Shown piece by piece: positions 11,991-18,193 of a stretch of DNA of 18,193 nucleotides. The translations under genes were made by a program, and so were the position numbers. The stretch spans positions 1-18,193 of the forward strand of contig CAJUFR010000043.1 of the NCBI GenBank assembly GCA_910585525.1, read 5' to 3'. A model generated the notes under the pieces. It had not been told where the DNA came from. It saw only the letters and a program-made list of their open reading frames with translations, and searched no databases. Each line of letters opens with the position of its first letter. Position 1 is the stretch's first letter. This stretch comes from an uncultured Angelakisella sp. Lineage in GTDB: Bacteria; Bacillota; Clostridia; Oscillospirales; Ruminococcaceae.

Positions 11991-12848
11991 ATGCTAAAGA
12001 AATTGAATCAAGCAATGGAATTCATTGAAACCCACCTGAAGGACGATTTTTTACTGGAGGAGATCACGAAGCAGATCAACGTCCCGGACCACCACTTCAG
12101 AAAAATATTCTTTGCCCTTACCAACATGACGCTAAACGAATACGTGAAAAACCGGCGTCTTTCGGAAGCAAACAAAGAGTTGCTGCAGGGAGCCCAGGTG
12201 ACCGATGTCGCTTACAAGTACGGCTACCAGTCCATGGACGGATTCACAAGAGCGTTCAAGAAATGGAGCGGGGTCCTGCCGTCGCAGGCCGCCAAGCTGG
12301 GGCAGTGCATATCCTGCCAAAGGCTGCAATTTGTTGTAACGGTAAAGGGAGGGTCTTTGATGGAGTACAGGATCGTTGAAAAACCGGCGTTTTTCTTTGC
12401 AGGCGTCAGCAAACGGGTGCCGATGCAGTTTGAGGGAGTAAACCAGGAGATCGTGAAGCTGGCGCAAAGCATCACCCCGGAGCAGCGGGAGGAGATGCAC
12501 CGCCTGCAAAACATGGAGCCCCGGGAGGTGGTAAACGTCTCCTACGAATCGGACACGAATTTTCTGGAGGAAGCCGGGGAACTGACACACATGATCGGCG
12601 TGCTGACAACGGAAACCAACATCGGCTGCGGACTGGACACCCGCATGGTGGAGGCGCGTACCTGGGCGGTGTTCCCAAACAAAGGCCCGTTTCCCAAGGT
12701 CCTCCAGGATACGATGGCCAGGATATACTCGGAATGGTTGCTGACATCGGACTATGAATTGGCGGAGCCCTTCTCTTTCTCCTTTACAAAAATGGATGGA
12801 GAGAACGCATATAGCGAGATCTGGGTCCCAGTGGTGAAAAAGCCGTAG
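11991..12848 (+). CDS. AraC-family regulator with C-terminal GyrI-like effector domain
   Basis: The 285-residue protein has two domains. Residues about 5-105 are the AraC double helix-turn-helix ('LLEEITKQINVPDHHFRKIF' and 'VTDVAYKYGYQSMDGFTRAFKKW'). From residue 124 (MEYRIVEKPAFFFAGVSKRV) the rest matches the GyrI-like small-molecule-binding fold also found in Rob and TipA. Such proteins sense hydrophobic or cationic compounds and often activate efflux or detoxification. SD AAAGGAGG precedes the start. The base composition is clearly lower in GC, with AAA/GAA/ACG-type codons unlike the flanking genes, suggesting acquisition by transfer. No obvious target gene adjoins it, so its regulon is unknown. 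It is followed by its own terminator. Confidence 0.9.
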   Translation: MLKKLNQAMEFIETHLKDDFLLEEITKQINVPDHHFRKIFFALTNMTLNEYVKNRRLSEANKELLQGAQVTDVAYKYGYQSMDGFTRAFKKWSGVLPSQAAKLGQCISCQRLQFVVTVKGGSLMEYRIVEKPAFFFAGVSKRVPMQFEGVNQEIVKLAQSITPEQREEMHRLQNMEPREVVNVSYESDTNFLEEAGELTHMIGVLTTETNIGCGLDTRMVEARTWAVFPNKGPFPKVLQDTMARIYSEWLLTSDYELAEPFSFSFTKMDGENAYSEIWVPVVKKP

Positions 12849-12892
12849 GTGATCGGGGGCTGATTTACAGGTCAGAGAATGCAAGCCGCTCA

Positions 12893-12934
12893 AAAAACGC
12901 CCGTCCACCGTAACCGGTGAACGGGCTGTTTTGA
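12893..12934. terminator. Terminator after the AraC-type gene
   Basis: CCCGTCCACCG (12900-12910) and CGGTGAACGGG (12915-12925) pair with one mismatch and a TAAC loop, flanked by AAAAAAC before and CTGTTTTG after, so it can act in both directions. Confidence 0.75.
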
Positions 12935-12953
12935 AGGAAAGAAACTGCAAAGG

Positions 12954-13080
12954 GAAAGGCTTTTGTGCGCTCCTGCGGGTGGGTGTAGGGTAGTCTCGTT
13001 CCGGCCGCCGTGCTTGTCACTTCGGGGAAACTCTGTAAAGCAAGAAACCTTTTCAGCCTTTCTAAGGCTGTTTTTTATTT
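12954..13080 (+). ncRNA. Possible structured RNA or attenuator ending in a terminator
   Basis: A strong intrinsic terminator, CAGCCTT-TCT-AAGGCTG then TTTTTTATTT (13054-13080), stands about 200 bases after the AraC gene and after that gene's own terminator, with no coding sequence before it. Its left arm AGCCTTTC (13055-13062) can pair perfectly with GAAAGGCT (12954-12961), closing the intervening 100 bases. The terminator and this closing stem exclude each other. No promoter is obvious upstream and it matches no RNA family I know. It could be a small RNA or a leader that has lost its gene. Confidence 0.35.
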
Positions 13081-13099
13081 CCGGCGGCGGCCGTTTGAG

Positions 13100-13300
13100 G
13101 GGCGTTTTAGTCTCCAGGCAGTTACTGCCGTTTTATACTTTGGTAAGGCTGTGTAGCAGCCGGGCAGGGCATGACGGCGGCGGCACGCCGCTTTCGCCCG
13201 CTGCGGCGGGCGACCAAGGGCTACGCGCCCTTGGATGGGCGGCCCAGTGCCTGGGCGGTCACGGCGGGGCTTCGCCCCGCATCATCCCCCGCTGTCCAGC
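13100..13300. repeat. Cluster of GC-rich hairpins in a gene-free stretch
   Basis: Consecutive perfect inverted repeats lie within 200 bases: GGCAG-TTA-CTGCC then GTTTTATA (near 13119), GGCTG/CAGCC (near 13148), CCAAGGGC/GCCCTTGG (13214-13221, 13227-13234), GCCCAG/CTGGGC (13242-13256), GCGGGGC-TTC-GCCCCGC (13264-13280) and CCGCTG-TC-CAGCGG just before the aminotransferase stop. No coding likeness was seen on either strand. It may be a mobile palindromic intergenic repeat or a 3' stabilising region for the - strand operon. Confidence 0.45.
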
Positions 13301-13302
13301 GG

Positions 13303-14430
13303 CTAAAACTGCCGCAGCCACTCCCCAAACCGCGCCAGCCCAGCCTCGGTGATCCCCGGATCATTACAATACCCGATCCGCAAATACCCCTCCATGTCCA
13401 GCGCCGACCCCGGCAGCAGCATCACCCCGGTCTCCTCCTGGAGCCTCCGGCAAAGTTCCGCGCTTTCCATCGGCAGGTCGTACCGCAGAAAAGCGGTAGT
13501 CCCCCCTTTGGGCTTCACGTAGGAGATATGTGGCTCCCCCGCCACAAATTCAGCCAGCAGCCGCCCGCCCTCCCGGCAGATAGCCAGGTTCCGGGTCGAG
13601 ATCGCTTCCCGGCTCTCCAGCGCCACCGAGGCCAGCAGGTCGTCCAGCCGCCCCACGCTGATGATGTGATAGTCCCTCTGCCGCTCCAGCCGTTCGGTGA
13701 GTTCCCGGGGCCCGGCGATCCACCCCAGCCGCAGCCCCGCCAGGGAGTAGACCTTGGACATGCTGCCGGTGGAGATGCCCTTCTCGTACAGGTCCGCCAC
13801 CGATGCGGTGTAGGGGTCCCCCTGGTGGCAGAGTCCCCGGTACACCTCGTCGCAGAGGAGCCACGCTCCCGCCTCCCGGGCGATGCCGGCGATCTCCCGG
13901 AGCATCGGTTCCTCCATCACCGAGCCGGTGGGGTTGTTGGGGTTGTTGATGTTGATGAGCCGCACCTTCCCTCCGGCTTTTTTCACCAGTCCCCGCAGTT
14001 CGTCCAGGTCCGGCAGCCAGCCGTTCTCCTCCCGCAGCTGGAGGATATCCACCTGGGCCCCGATGGATTCCGGGATGGAGTAATGCTGCTGGTAGGTGGG
14101 CAGCACCGAGATGACCCGGTCCCCCGGCTCCACCAGGGTCAGCATGGTGAGGGCGTTGGCCCCGATAGCCCCGTTGGTGATGGTGACCCGCTCCGGGCTC
14201 ATGATCCGGTACAGTCCGGCGATAGCCTGGCGCAGCCGCAGGCTCCCCGGGATATCCCCGTAGGTGAGGCGGGTCTGGACCAGTTGTTCCAGCGTTTCCT
14301 CCCGCTTGCCGGAGAGGTCCAGTAGTTCCTCCACCGTCAGGGAGCGGACGCAGGTCTCCGCCAGGTTGTGGGTACAGTCGTTTTCATAGGCGTTCATCCA
14401 CATCTCAACGCCAAAGTCACGGATCTTCAT
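13303..14430 (-). CDS. PLP-dependent class I/II aminotransferase
   Basis: The 375-residue fold-type I enzyme carries the expected motifs: 'NNPNNPTGSV' (162-171), 'CDEVYRG' with Asp194 that pairs with the PLP ring nitrogen, 'TGSMSKVYSLAGLRLGW' with Lys226 as the Schiff-base lysine, and the C-terminal substrate arginine region ('YLRIGYC'). It most resembles the aspartate-aminotransferase-like group of COG0436. The amino acid substrate cannot be read from the sequence. SD AAAGGAG lies about 9 bases before the ATG. It follows the MFS transporter gene by 36 bp on the same strand and is presumably co-transcribed. Its cofactor would be supplied by the vitamin B6 genes nearby, but that is a general link. 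Confidence 0.88.
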   Translation of the reverse strand: MKIRDFGVEMWMNAYENDCTHNLAETCVRSLTVEELLDLSGKREETLEQLVQTRLTYGDIPGSLRLRQAIAGLYRIMSPERVTITNGAIGANALTMLTLVEPGDRVISVLPTYQQHYSIPESIGAQVDILQLREENGWLPDLDELRGLVKKAGGKVRLININNPNNPTGSVMEEPMLREIAGIAREAGAWLLCDEVYRGLCHQGDPYTASVADLYEKGISTGSMSKVYSLAGLRLGWIAGPRELTERLERQRDYHIISVGRLDDLLASVALESREAISTRNLAICREGGRLLAEFVAGEPHISYVKPKGGTTAFLRYDLPMESAELCRRLQEETGVMLLPGSALDMEGYLRIGYCNDPGITEAGLARFGEWLRQF

Positions 14431-14466
14431 GTGGTTTCTCCTTTGTTGTCATTTGTGATAGATATC

Positions 14467-15684
14467 TTACTCCGCCTTCCGCACCAGCAGGTACCCCGCC
14501 ACGAACAGCACCACCAGGGCCAGGATGCCATAGGTGGAGGAGCCCAGCACCAGGGCGCAGAAGGAGATAATCAGCGGACCCATAAAGTCGGCGAACTTGC
14601 CGAAGATATCAAAGAAGCCAAAGTATTCGTTGGATTCCTCCTTGGGGATGAGCTTGCCGTAGTAGGAGCGGGAGAGGGCCTGAATGCCCCCCTGGCAGGT
14701 CCCCACCGCCACCGCCAGTACCCAGAATTCCCACACCTTGTCCAGCTGGTAGCCGAAAAGGCAGATGGCGATATAGGCCAGGATAAAGACCTTGATGAGT
14801 TTCAGCGGCCCGTGTTTTTTAGCAAGGACGCCGCTGAGGATGGCGCAGGGGAAGGCCACGAACTGGGTCAGCAGCAGCGCCAGTATCATCTGCACCGTGT
14901 CGATGCCCAACTCGTTGCCATAGGCGGTGGCCATAGAGATGATGGTGTACACCCCGTCGATGTAGCAGAAGTAACCCAGGATGTAGCAGAGCAGCCGCTT
15001 GTTCTTGCGTATCTTCAGAAAGGTGGCCCCCACCTGGCGGAATATCTTGCCCGCGCTCTCCGGCCGGCCGGGGAGGTAATGGGCCTGGTGGACGTTTTTC
15101 AGCAGCGGGATAGACATCAGCAGCCACCAGGCGGCGGTGATAAGGAAGGAGATTTGGAACCCGGTGGCGCTCATCCCGGTGACGAACAGCACCACGATTC
15201 CGATGATAAAGGGGACGCAGGAGCCGATGTACCCCCAGGCGTAGCCGTGGGAGGAGACCATATCCATCCGCTCGTCGGTGGTGACGTCGGTAAGCATCGA
15301 ATCATAAAAGACGTTGCAGGCGGAGTAGCCCAGCCGTGCGGCCACGAAGATAAAGAGGAACCAGAGCCAGTCGGGAGCCAGGGCCAGGCTCACCGCCCCG
15401 GCCAGGCCCATGACCAGGAAGCCGATGAACAGCCGTTTTTTCATCCCCTTGTAGTCAGCCACCGCCCCCAGGATGGGGGAGAGCACCGCCAGGATAAGGA
15501 CGGCGGCAGCGGTCACCAGCCCCCAAAGGCCGCTGGCGGTGGTGGTGTCCATCCCGGCCTCCTCCACCAGGGTGGCGAAGTAGATGGGGATGGTGGTGGA
15601 CACCAGCATGATAAAGGCGGAGTTGGCGACGTCGTAGAGGATCCAGCTGATCTCGGTACGGGTAAGACGGGTGCGTTCTGTCAT
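14467..15684 (-). CDS. UMF1/Atg22-type MFS transporter
   Basis: The 405-residue, probably 12-helix membrane protein begins 'TRTEISWILYDVANSAFIML', the hallmark of the UMF1 family (Atg22-like; 'W.LYDwANSAF'), followed by the MFS loop 'GAVADYKGMKKRLFIGF' between helices 2 and 3. Yeast Atg22 exports amino acids from the vacuole. Bacterial members are poorly characterised and are generally annotated as MFS permeases. The downstream aminotransferase suggests an amino acid or keto acid as cargo, which is inference. SD GAAAGGAGG is about 9 bases before the ATG. Confidence 0.88.
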   Translation of the reverse strand: MTERTRLTRTEISWILYDVANSAFIMLVSTTIPIYFATLVEEAGMDTTTASGLWGLVTAAAVLILAVLSPILGAVADYKGMKKRLFIGFLVMGLAGAVSLALAPDWLWFLFIFVAARLGYSACNVFYDSMLTDVTTDERMDMVSSHGYAWGYIGSCVPFIIGIVVLFVTGMSATGFQISFLITAAWWLLMSIPLLKNVHQAHYLPGRPESAGKIFRQVGATFLKIRKNKRLLCYILGYFCYIDGVYTIISMATAYGNELGIDTVQMILALLLTQFVAFPCAILSGVLAKKHGPLKLIKVFILAYIAICLFGYQLDKVWEFWVLAVAVGTCQGGIQALSRSYYGKLIPKEESNEYFGFFDIFGKFADFMGPLIISFCALVLGSSTYGILALVVLFVAGYLLVRKAE

Positions 15685-15710
15685 AAAGAGCGCCCTCCTT
15701 TCGTTTCCTT

Positions 15711-15716
15711 ATTATA
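15711..15716 (-). promoter_or_regulatory. -10 element for the MFS-aminotransferase operon
   Basis: TATAAT on the - strand, about 27 bases before the start codon. The -35 position (17 bases further) is only TGGAGT, so the promoter is inferred mainly from the -10 and may need an activator. The implied leader is very short. Confidence 0.4.
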
Positions 15717-15778
15717 CCACGTTACCCGGCAAGACTCCAGCCATAGAGGTGGGATATTTGCCCAAAGGCGGGTTCGGC

Positions 15779-15807
15779 TTGCCAACGGGAACGGGATGTG
15801 ATAAAAT
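15779..15807 (+). promoter_or_regulatory. Promoter of the DUF2461 gene
   Basis: TTGCCA (15779-15784), 17-base spacer, TAAAAT (15802-15807), with SD AAAGGAG and ATG just downstream. It lies within about 70 bases of the divergent MFS -10. Confidence 0.65.
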
Positions 15808-15830
15808 CGACGGGAAAGGAGTGACCTGTC

Positions 15831-16547
15831 ATGCCTGTGACGCCGGGATTTTTTGATTTCCTGGTGGAGAACCGCCTCCACGACAGCAAGGCTTGGTTCG
15901 AGGAGCACCGGAAGGAGTATCAGCGCCTGGTGCTGGAGCCGCTGCGGGGGCTGGTCACCGAGATGACGCCTGTTATGCTGGAATTGGACCCCCAGCTGGT
16001 GGTCCAGCCAGCGGTGGGGAAGACCATTTCCCGCATCTTCCGGGACACCCGGTTTTCCCGGGATAAGTCCGCCTTCCGGGAGCACCTGTGGATATCCTTC
16101 TCCCGGGCCAAGGCGGAGCGGTTCCAGCCGGTGCCGGAACTGTGGTTTGACCTGGCGCCGGATGGGTACTCCTATGGCTGCGGCTGGTACTGCCCGGGCA
16201 CCCAACTGATGGAGACACTGCGCAGGCTGGTGCTGGAGGGGGACAAGACCGCCAAGGCGGCGGTGCGGGCCGCCGGGGCCCAGCAGCTTTTTCGGATGGA
16301 AGGGGACCGGTACAAGCGCCCCAAATATCCCGACGCGCCCCCGGACCTCCGCCCCTGGCTGGACCGGAAGGAACTGTATTTTTGCCGGGAGGGCAACGAC
16401 CCGGAATTCCTCTACGCCCCGGACCTGGGCAGGCGGGTGGCGGAGGAGCTTACTGTCCTGGCCCCCGTCTACAAGCTGTTCTGGAAGGCCCAGGACACCG
16501 CCCTGGCCCAGACTGTCCGCCCCGCCACCGCCCTGGCCCAGTGGTGA
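15831..16547 (+). CDS. DUF2461 family protein (TIGR02453 type), unknown function
   Basis: The 238-residue soluble protein opens 'GFFDFLVENRLHDSKAWFEEHRKEYQ', the N-terminal signature of the DUF2461 family ('.l.FL.eL..NN.k.WF..hr..Ye'), and continues with 'ISRIFRDTRFSRDKSAFREHLWISF', the family's most conserved block, and 'YSYGCGWYCPG'. The family is widespread in bacteria and has no established biochemistry. SD AAAGGAG is 8-9 bases from the ATG. It is followed 31 bp later by the HAD gene. Confidence 0.88.
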   Translation: MPVTPGFFDFLVENRLHDSKAWFEEHRKEYQRLVLEPLRGLVTEMTPVMLELDPQLVVQPAVGKTISRIFRDTRFSRDKSAFREHLWISFSRAKAERFQPVPELWFDLAPDGYSYGCGWYCPGTQLMETLRRLVLEGDKTAKAAVRAAGAQQLFRMEGDRYKRPKYPDAPPDLRPWLDRKELYFCREGNDPEFLYAPDLGRRVAEELTVLAPVYKLFWKAQDTALAQTVRPATALAQW

Positions 16548-16578
16548 GGATATCTTTATAATAAGGAGAAAAGACACT

Positions 16579-17397
16579 ATGACCTTCGACAGACCGGATG
16601 CCATCATCAGCGATCTGGACAACTCCCTTTTGCAGCCCTGGAATAAAGGGGTGGGAAAGCGGGACGCCGCCGCCATCCGCCGGATGACCCAGCTGGGTAT
16701 CCCGGTGCTCCCCGGCACCGGCCGCCCTCCCATCCGGGTCAAGGACCTGGTCCGGGAGTTGGGACTGGAGTTGGCCCTCTGCTCCAACGGGGGCTGCTGC
16801 TACGACTTTGGCCGGCAGGAGACGCTTTTTGTCGAAACGGTGGCCCCCCATGTGGCCAAGCGGCTGGTGGAGTACCTGCTGGAGCAGAAGATACTGTTTA
16901 TCATCCACACTCCCACCTATTCCTTCCGCGCCCCCGGCGCCGAGGTGCTGCCCCGGTACGATGGCCGCTGCGCCGAGGAGCGGTTTATGCTGGGCCCGGA
17001 CACACCGGTGGAAAGCCTTCAGGTGCTAAAGGTACTGGCGGTGGAGTGCGACGACAAGGCGGTGATGGCTCGGCTTCGGGAGATGTTCAGCCCCGATGAA
17101 CTGTCCTTTTCTATCTCGGAGCCCCGGTTCGTGGATTGCGGCCCCCCGGCGGTGGATAAGGGTTCCGGCCTGCGGCGGCTGGCGGAGTTGAAGGGATGGC
17201 GGCTGGAGAACATCCTGGTTATGGGGGATTACTACAACGACCAGACCATGCTGGAGGCGGCGGGAAAAAGCGCCGTCCCCGCCAGCGGCGCCGAGGAGTT
17301 GAAAGCCAAGGCCGGATTTATCGCCCCGCCCTGCGGGGAGGACCCCCTTTCCGCTGCCATCGACCATTTTTATCCCGGACTTCTGGAAGGAATTTGA
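16579..17397 (+). CDS. Cof-type HAD phosphatase (class IIB)
   Basis: The 272-residue hydrolase has all four HAD motifs: DLDNS with nucleophile Asp12 and acid/base Asp14 (usually DxDGT, here Asn-Ser instead of Gly-Thr), Thr47 in GTGRP, Lys194 in VDKGSG, and GDYYND with Asp217 and Asp221. The segment between motifs II and III forms the C2B cap of the Cof/YidA subgroup, which dephosphorylates sugar phosphates, flavin mononucleotide or PLP in various members; the substrate here is unknown. SD AAGGAGA is about 9 bases upstream. A TATAAT overlaps the intergenic region (near 16557) but its -35 is poor, so co-transcription with the DUF2461 gene is likely. Confidence 0.88.
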   Translation: MTFDRPDAIISDLDNSLLQPWNKGVGKRDAAAIRRMTQLGIPVLPGTGRPPIRVKDLVRELGLELALCSNGGCCYDFGRQETLFVETVAPHVAKRLVEYLLEQKILFIIHTPTYSFRAPGAEVLPRYDGRCAEERFMLGPDTPVESLQVLKVLAVECDDKAVMARLREMFSPDELSFSISEPRFVDCGPPAVDKGSGLRRLAELKGWRLENILVMGDYYNDQTMLEAAGKSAVPASGAEELKAKAGFIAPPCGEDPLSAAIDHFYPGLLEGI

Positions 17398-17410
17398 AGT
17401 CAGGGCCGAC

Positions 17411-17445
17411 CCTTCCTCGTTCTATAGTATAGAAAGCGAGGAGGG
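17411..17445 (+). promoter_or_regulatory. Long inverted repeat covering the SD of the lipoprotein gene
   Basis: CCTTCCTCG (17411-17419) and CGAGGAGGG (17437-17445) pair over 9 bp with one G-U. Inside them TTCTATA (17420-17426) and TATAGAA (17428-17434) pair over 7 bp around a single G, with AG unpaired. The right arm includes GAGGAGGG, the SD of the following gene. The palindrome core TTCTATAGTATAGAA also contains a -10-like TATAGT, but no -35 accompanies it. It may be an operator or an RNA hairpin hiding the SD; it also lies where a terminator of the HAD gene could be. Confidence 0.5.
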
Positions 17446-17452
17446 AAGGAAA

Positions 17453-17965
17453 ATGAAAAAACGGATCACCATTGTATTAGCGGTTTTATCGGCCCTGCTG
17501 CTGGGAGTGGGGTGCAGTTCCCACACCAGTTATTGGAAGAACTATGAGTTGACTGGCTATCAGGACGACCCTACGGAACCGGAGGACTACTACTGGGTAA
17601 GCGGGGTGGCGGACATGGGCAGCGACATCAGGGAACTGACCCTCTGCTGGGTCACCCTGGCGGAAAGCAAGGAGGTCCAGGTGGTCTGTTCCCTGGCCCG
17701 GAGGCAGATGCAAGGGGATGCTATCATCTACTGGGAGGACCCGGAGGGGGAGAAGGTCAAGATATGGGATATGTTGGGCCAGAGCAGCGGCAGTGGAAAC
17801 GGCAGCTACACCCTGGCAAAAGGCACCGGCCGTTTTCTGATGCGGGCCGACAAGGGAGAATATGAGGTGGGGATCGGGATCACCGGCCTGGGGGAGGAAA
17901 ACGTCCTCAACCTGGATGAACTCCCCCCGTCGGAGCAGCTGGATGAGTTCCCACCGCTGGGATGA
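17453..17965 (+). CDS. Small putative lipoprotein, unknown function
   Basis: The 170-residue protein begins MKKRITIVLAVLSALLLGVG followed by Cys21. The basic start, hydrophobic core and G-V-G-C form a lipobox (Gly at -3 is less common than Leu but acceptable), so it should be lipid-anchored on the outer face of the membrane. The mature part is acidic, rich in Tyr and Trp, and predicted mostly beta ('GSYTLAKGTGRFLMRADKGEYEVGIGITG' region), as in small beta-sandwich lipoproteins. I recognise no family. It stands alone between the HAD gene and the terminator at 18005. Confidence 0.75.
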   Translation: MKKRITIVLAVLSALLLGVGCSSHTSYWKNYELTGYQDDPTEPEDYYWVSGVADMGSDIRELTLCWVTLAESKEVQVVCSLARRQMQGDAIIYWEDPEGEKVKIWDMLGQSSGSGNGSYTLAKGTGRFLMRADKGEYEVGIGITGLGEENVLNLDELPPSEQLDEFPPLG

Positions 17966-18004
17966 TACCGATTTGGGGCCAAAACAATTACAGAACGTTA
18001 AAAA

Positions 18005-18049
18005 GGTGCGCAACTGTACGGACAGGACTTTTGCGCACCCAACTTTTTG
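18005..18049 (+). terminator. Terminator before the rRNA-type promoter
   Basis: GGTGCGCAA (18005-18013) and TTGCGCACC (18031-18039) are a perfect 9-bp pair with a 17-base loop, followed by CAACTTTTT. It ends lipoprotein transcription ahead of the next promoter. Confidence 0.78.
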
Positions 18050-18080
18050 AAAAAAAGAGTGAAAAATCTGCAAAAAGGTG

Positions 18081-18110
18081 TTGACAACCCCGTATAGGGT
18101 GTGGTATTAT
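18081..18110 (+). promoter_or_regulatory. Strong promoter, probably of an rRNA operon
   Basis: Consensus TTGACA (18081-18086), 18-base spacer, TATTAT (18105-18110), preceded by an A-rich tract (AAAAATCTGCAAAAAGG) like an UP element. The downstream leader is of rRNA type. Confidence 0.75.
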
Positions 18111-18116
18111 AACTAA

Positions 18117-18193
18117 GTTGTTTCGAGCCCGCCGGGCAAGGAACCGCGTGGCACCTTGAAAATTGAACAACATTTAGCTTGAAGAAACCAAGC
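18117..18193 (+). other. Leader of a probable rRNA operon (pre-16S region), cut by the window end
   Basis: No coding start follows the promoter. The leader contains 'CACCTTGAAAATTGAACAAC', a phrase typical of Firmicute rRNA leaders and spacers. It also has a GTTGTT/AACAAC pairing (18117-18122, 18166-18171), a GCCCG-C-CGGGC palindrome and a final hairpin GCTTG/CAAGC. The 16S gene itself is not in the window. Confidence 0.65.

Noticed and set aside
13171..15801. Long + strand open frames opposite the aminotransferase and MFS genes
   Set aside because: Products are His/Gln/Pro/Gly-rich mirror translations of clearly recognisable - strand genes.
1..18193. CRISPR arrays, insertion sequences, phage genes
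   Set aside because: No regularly spaced direct repeats, transposase motifs or phage structural genes were seen.

Overview
The window looks like a chromosome segment from a GC-rich, motile, low-oxygen Firmicute, most likely a clostridial gut bacterium of the Oscillospiraceae/Flavonifractor-Oscillibacter type. This placement comes from recognising the gene families, not from a search. Supporting signs are strong Shine-Dalgarno (SD) sequences, a class B sortase, Gram-positive-style flagellar genes, an ECF vitamin transporter, holin-like type I toxins and TTGACA/TATAAT-type promoters. Most genes are very GC-rich at third codon positions. The AraC-type regulator gene (11991-12848) is an exception.

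Region 1 (1-4600): a surface and flagellar block on the + strand. It runs: 3' part of a large cadherin-like repeat protein ending in a sortase-B-like NPDTG motif, class B sortase, flgB, flgC, a small MotA-cytoplasmic-domain-like protein, and ComFB. A 33-bp duplicated flgC tail lies between flgC and the MotA-like gene.

Region 2 (4600-7620): the flagellin gene, flanked on both sides by related, unlisted small loci. Each encodes a 28-29 residue membrane peptide on the - strand (holin-like type I toxin) facing an antisense RNA with its own promoter and a shared terminator. A partial third antisense promoter lies after the flagellin terminator. The flagellin leader carries two CsrA-type sites, one in a hairpin loop and one on the SD, as in the Bacillus hag leader.

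Region 3 (7620-9800): a methyl-accepting chemotaxis protein and a YjfB-family motility protein, closed by a strong terminator. With region 1 this makes the left half of the window a motility and cell-surface neighbourhood.

Region 4 (9800-12930): a small Ala-rich membrane protein on the - strand, then pyridoxal kinase with an ECF S component (probable vitamin B6 uptake and trapping), then an AraC/GyrI-like regulator of different base composition.

Region 5 (12930-13302): gene-free. It holds a terminator with a competing upstream pairing (possible small RNA or attenuator) and a dense run of GC-rich hairpins.

Region 6 (13303-17965): a - strand operon of UMF1-type MFS transporter and PLP aminotransferase, then + strand genes for a DUF2461 protein, a Cof-type HAD phosphatase and a small lipoprotein with a long inverted repeat over its SD.

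Region 7 (17966-18193): a terminator, then a strong promoter and leader that look like the start of an rRNA operon whose 16S gene would begin beyond the window. No tRNA, CRISPR array, insertion sequence or phage gene was seen.
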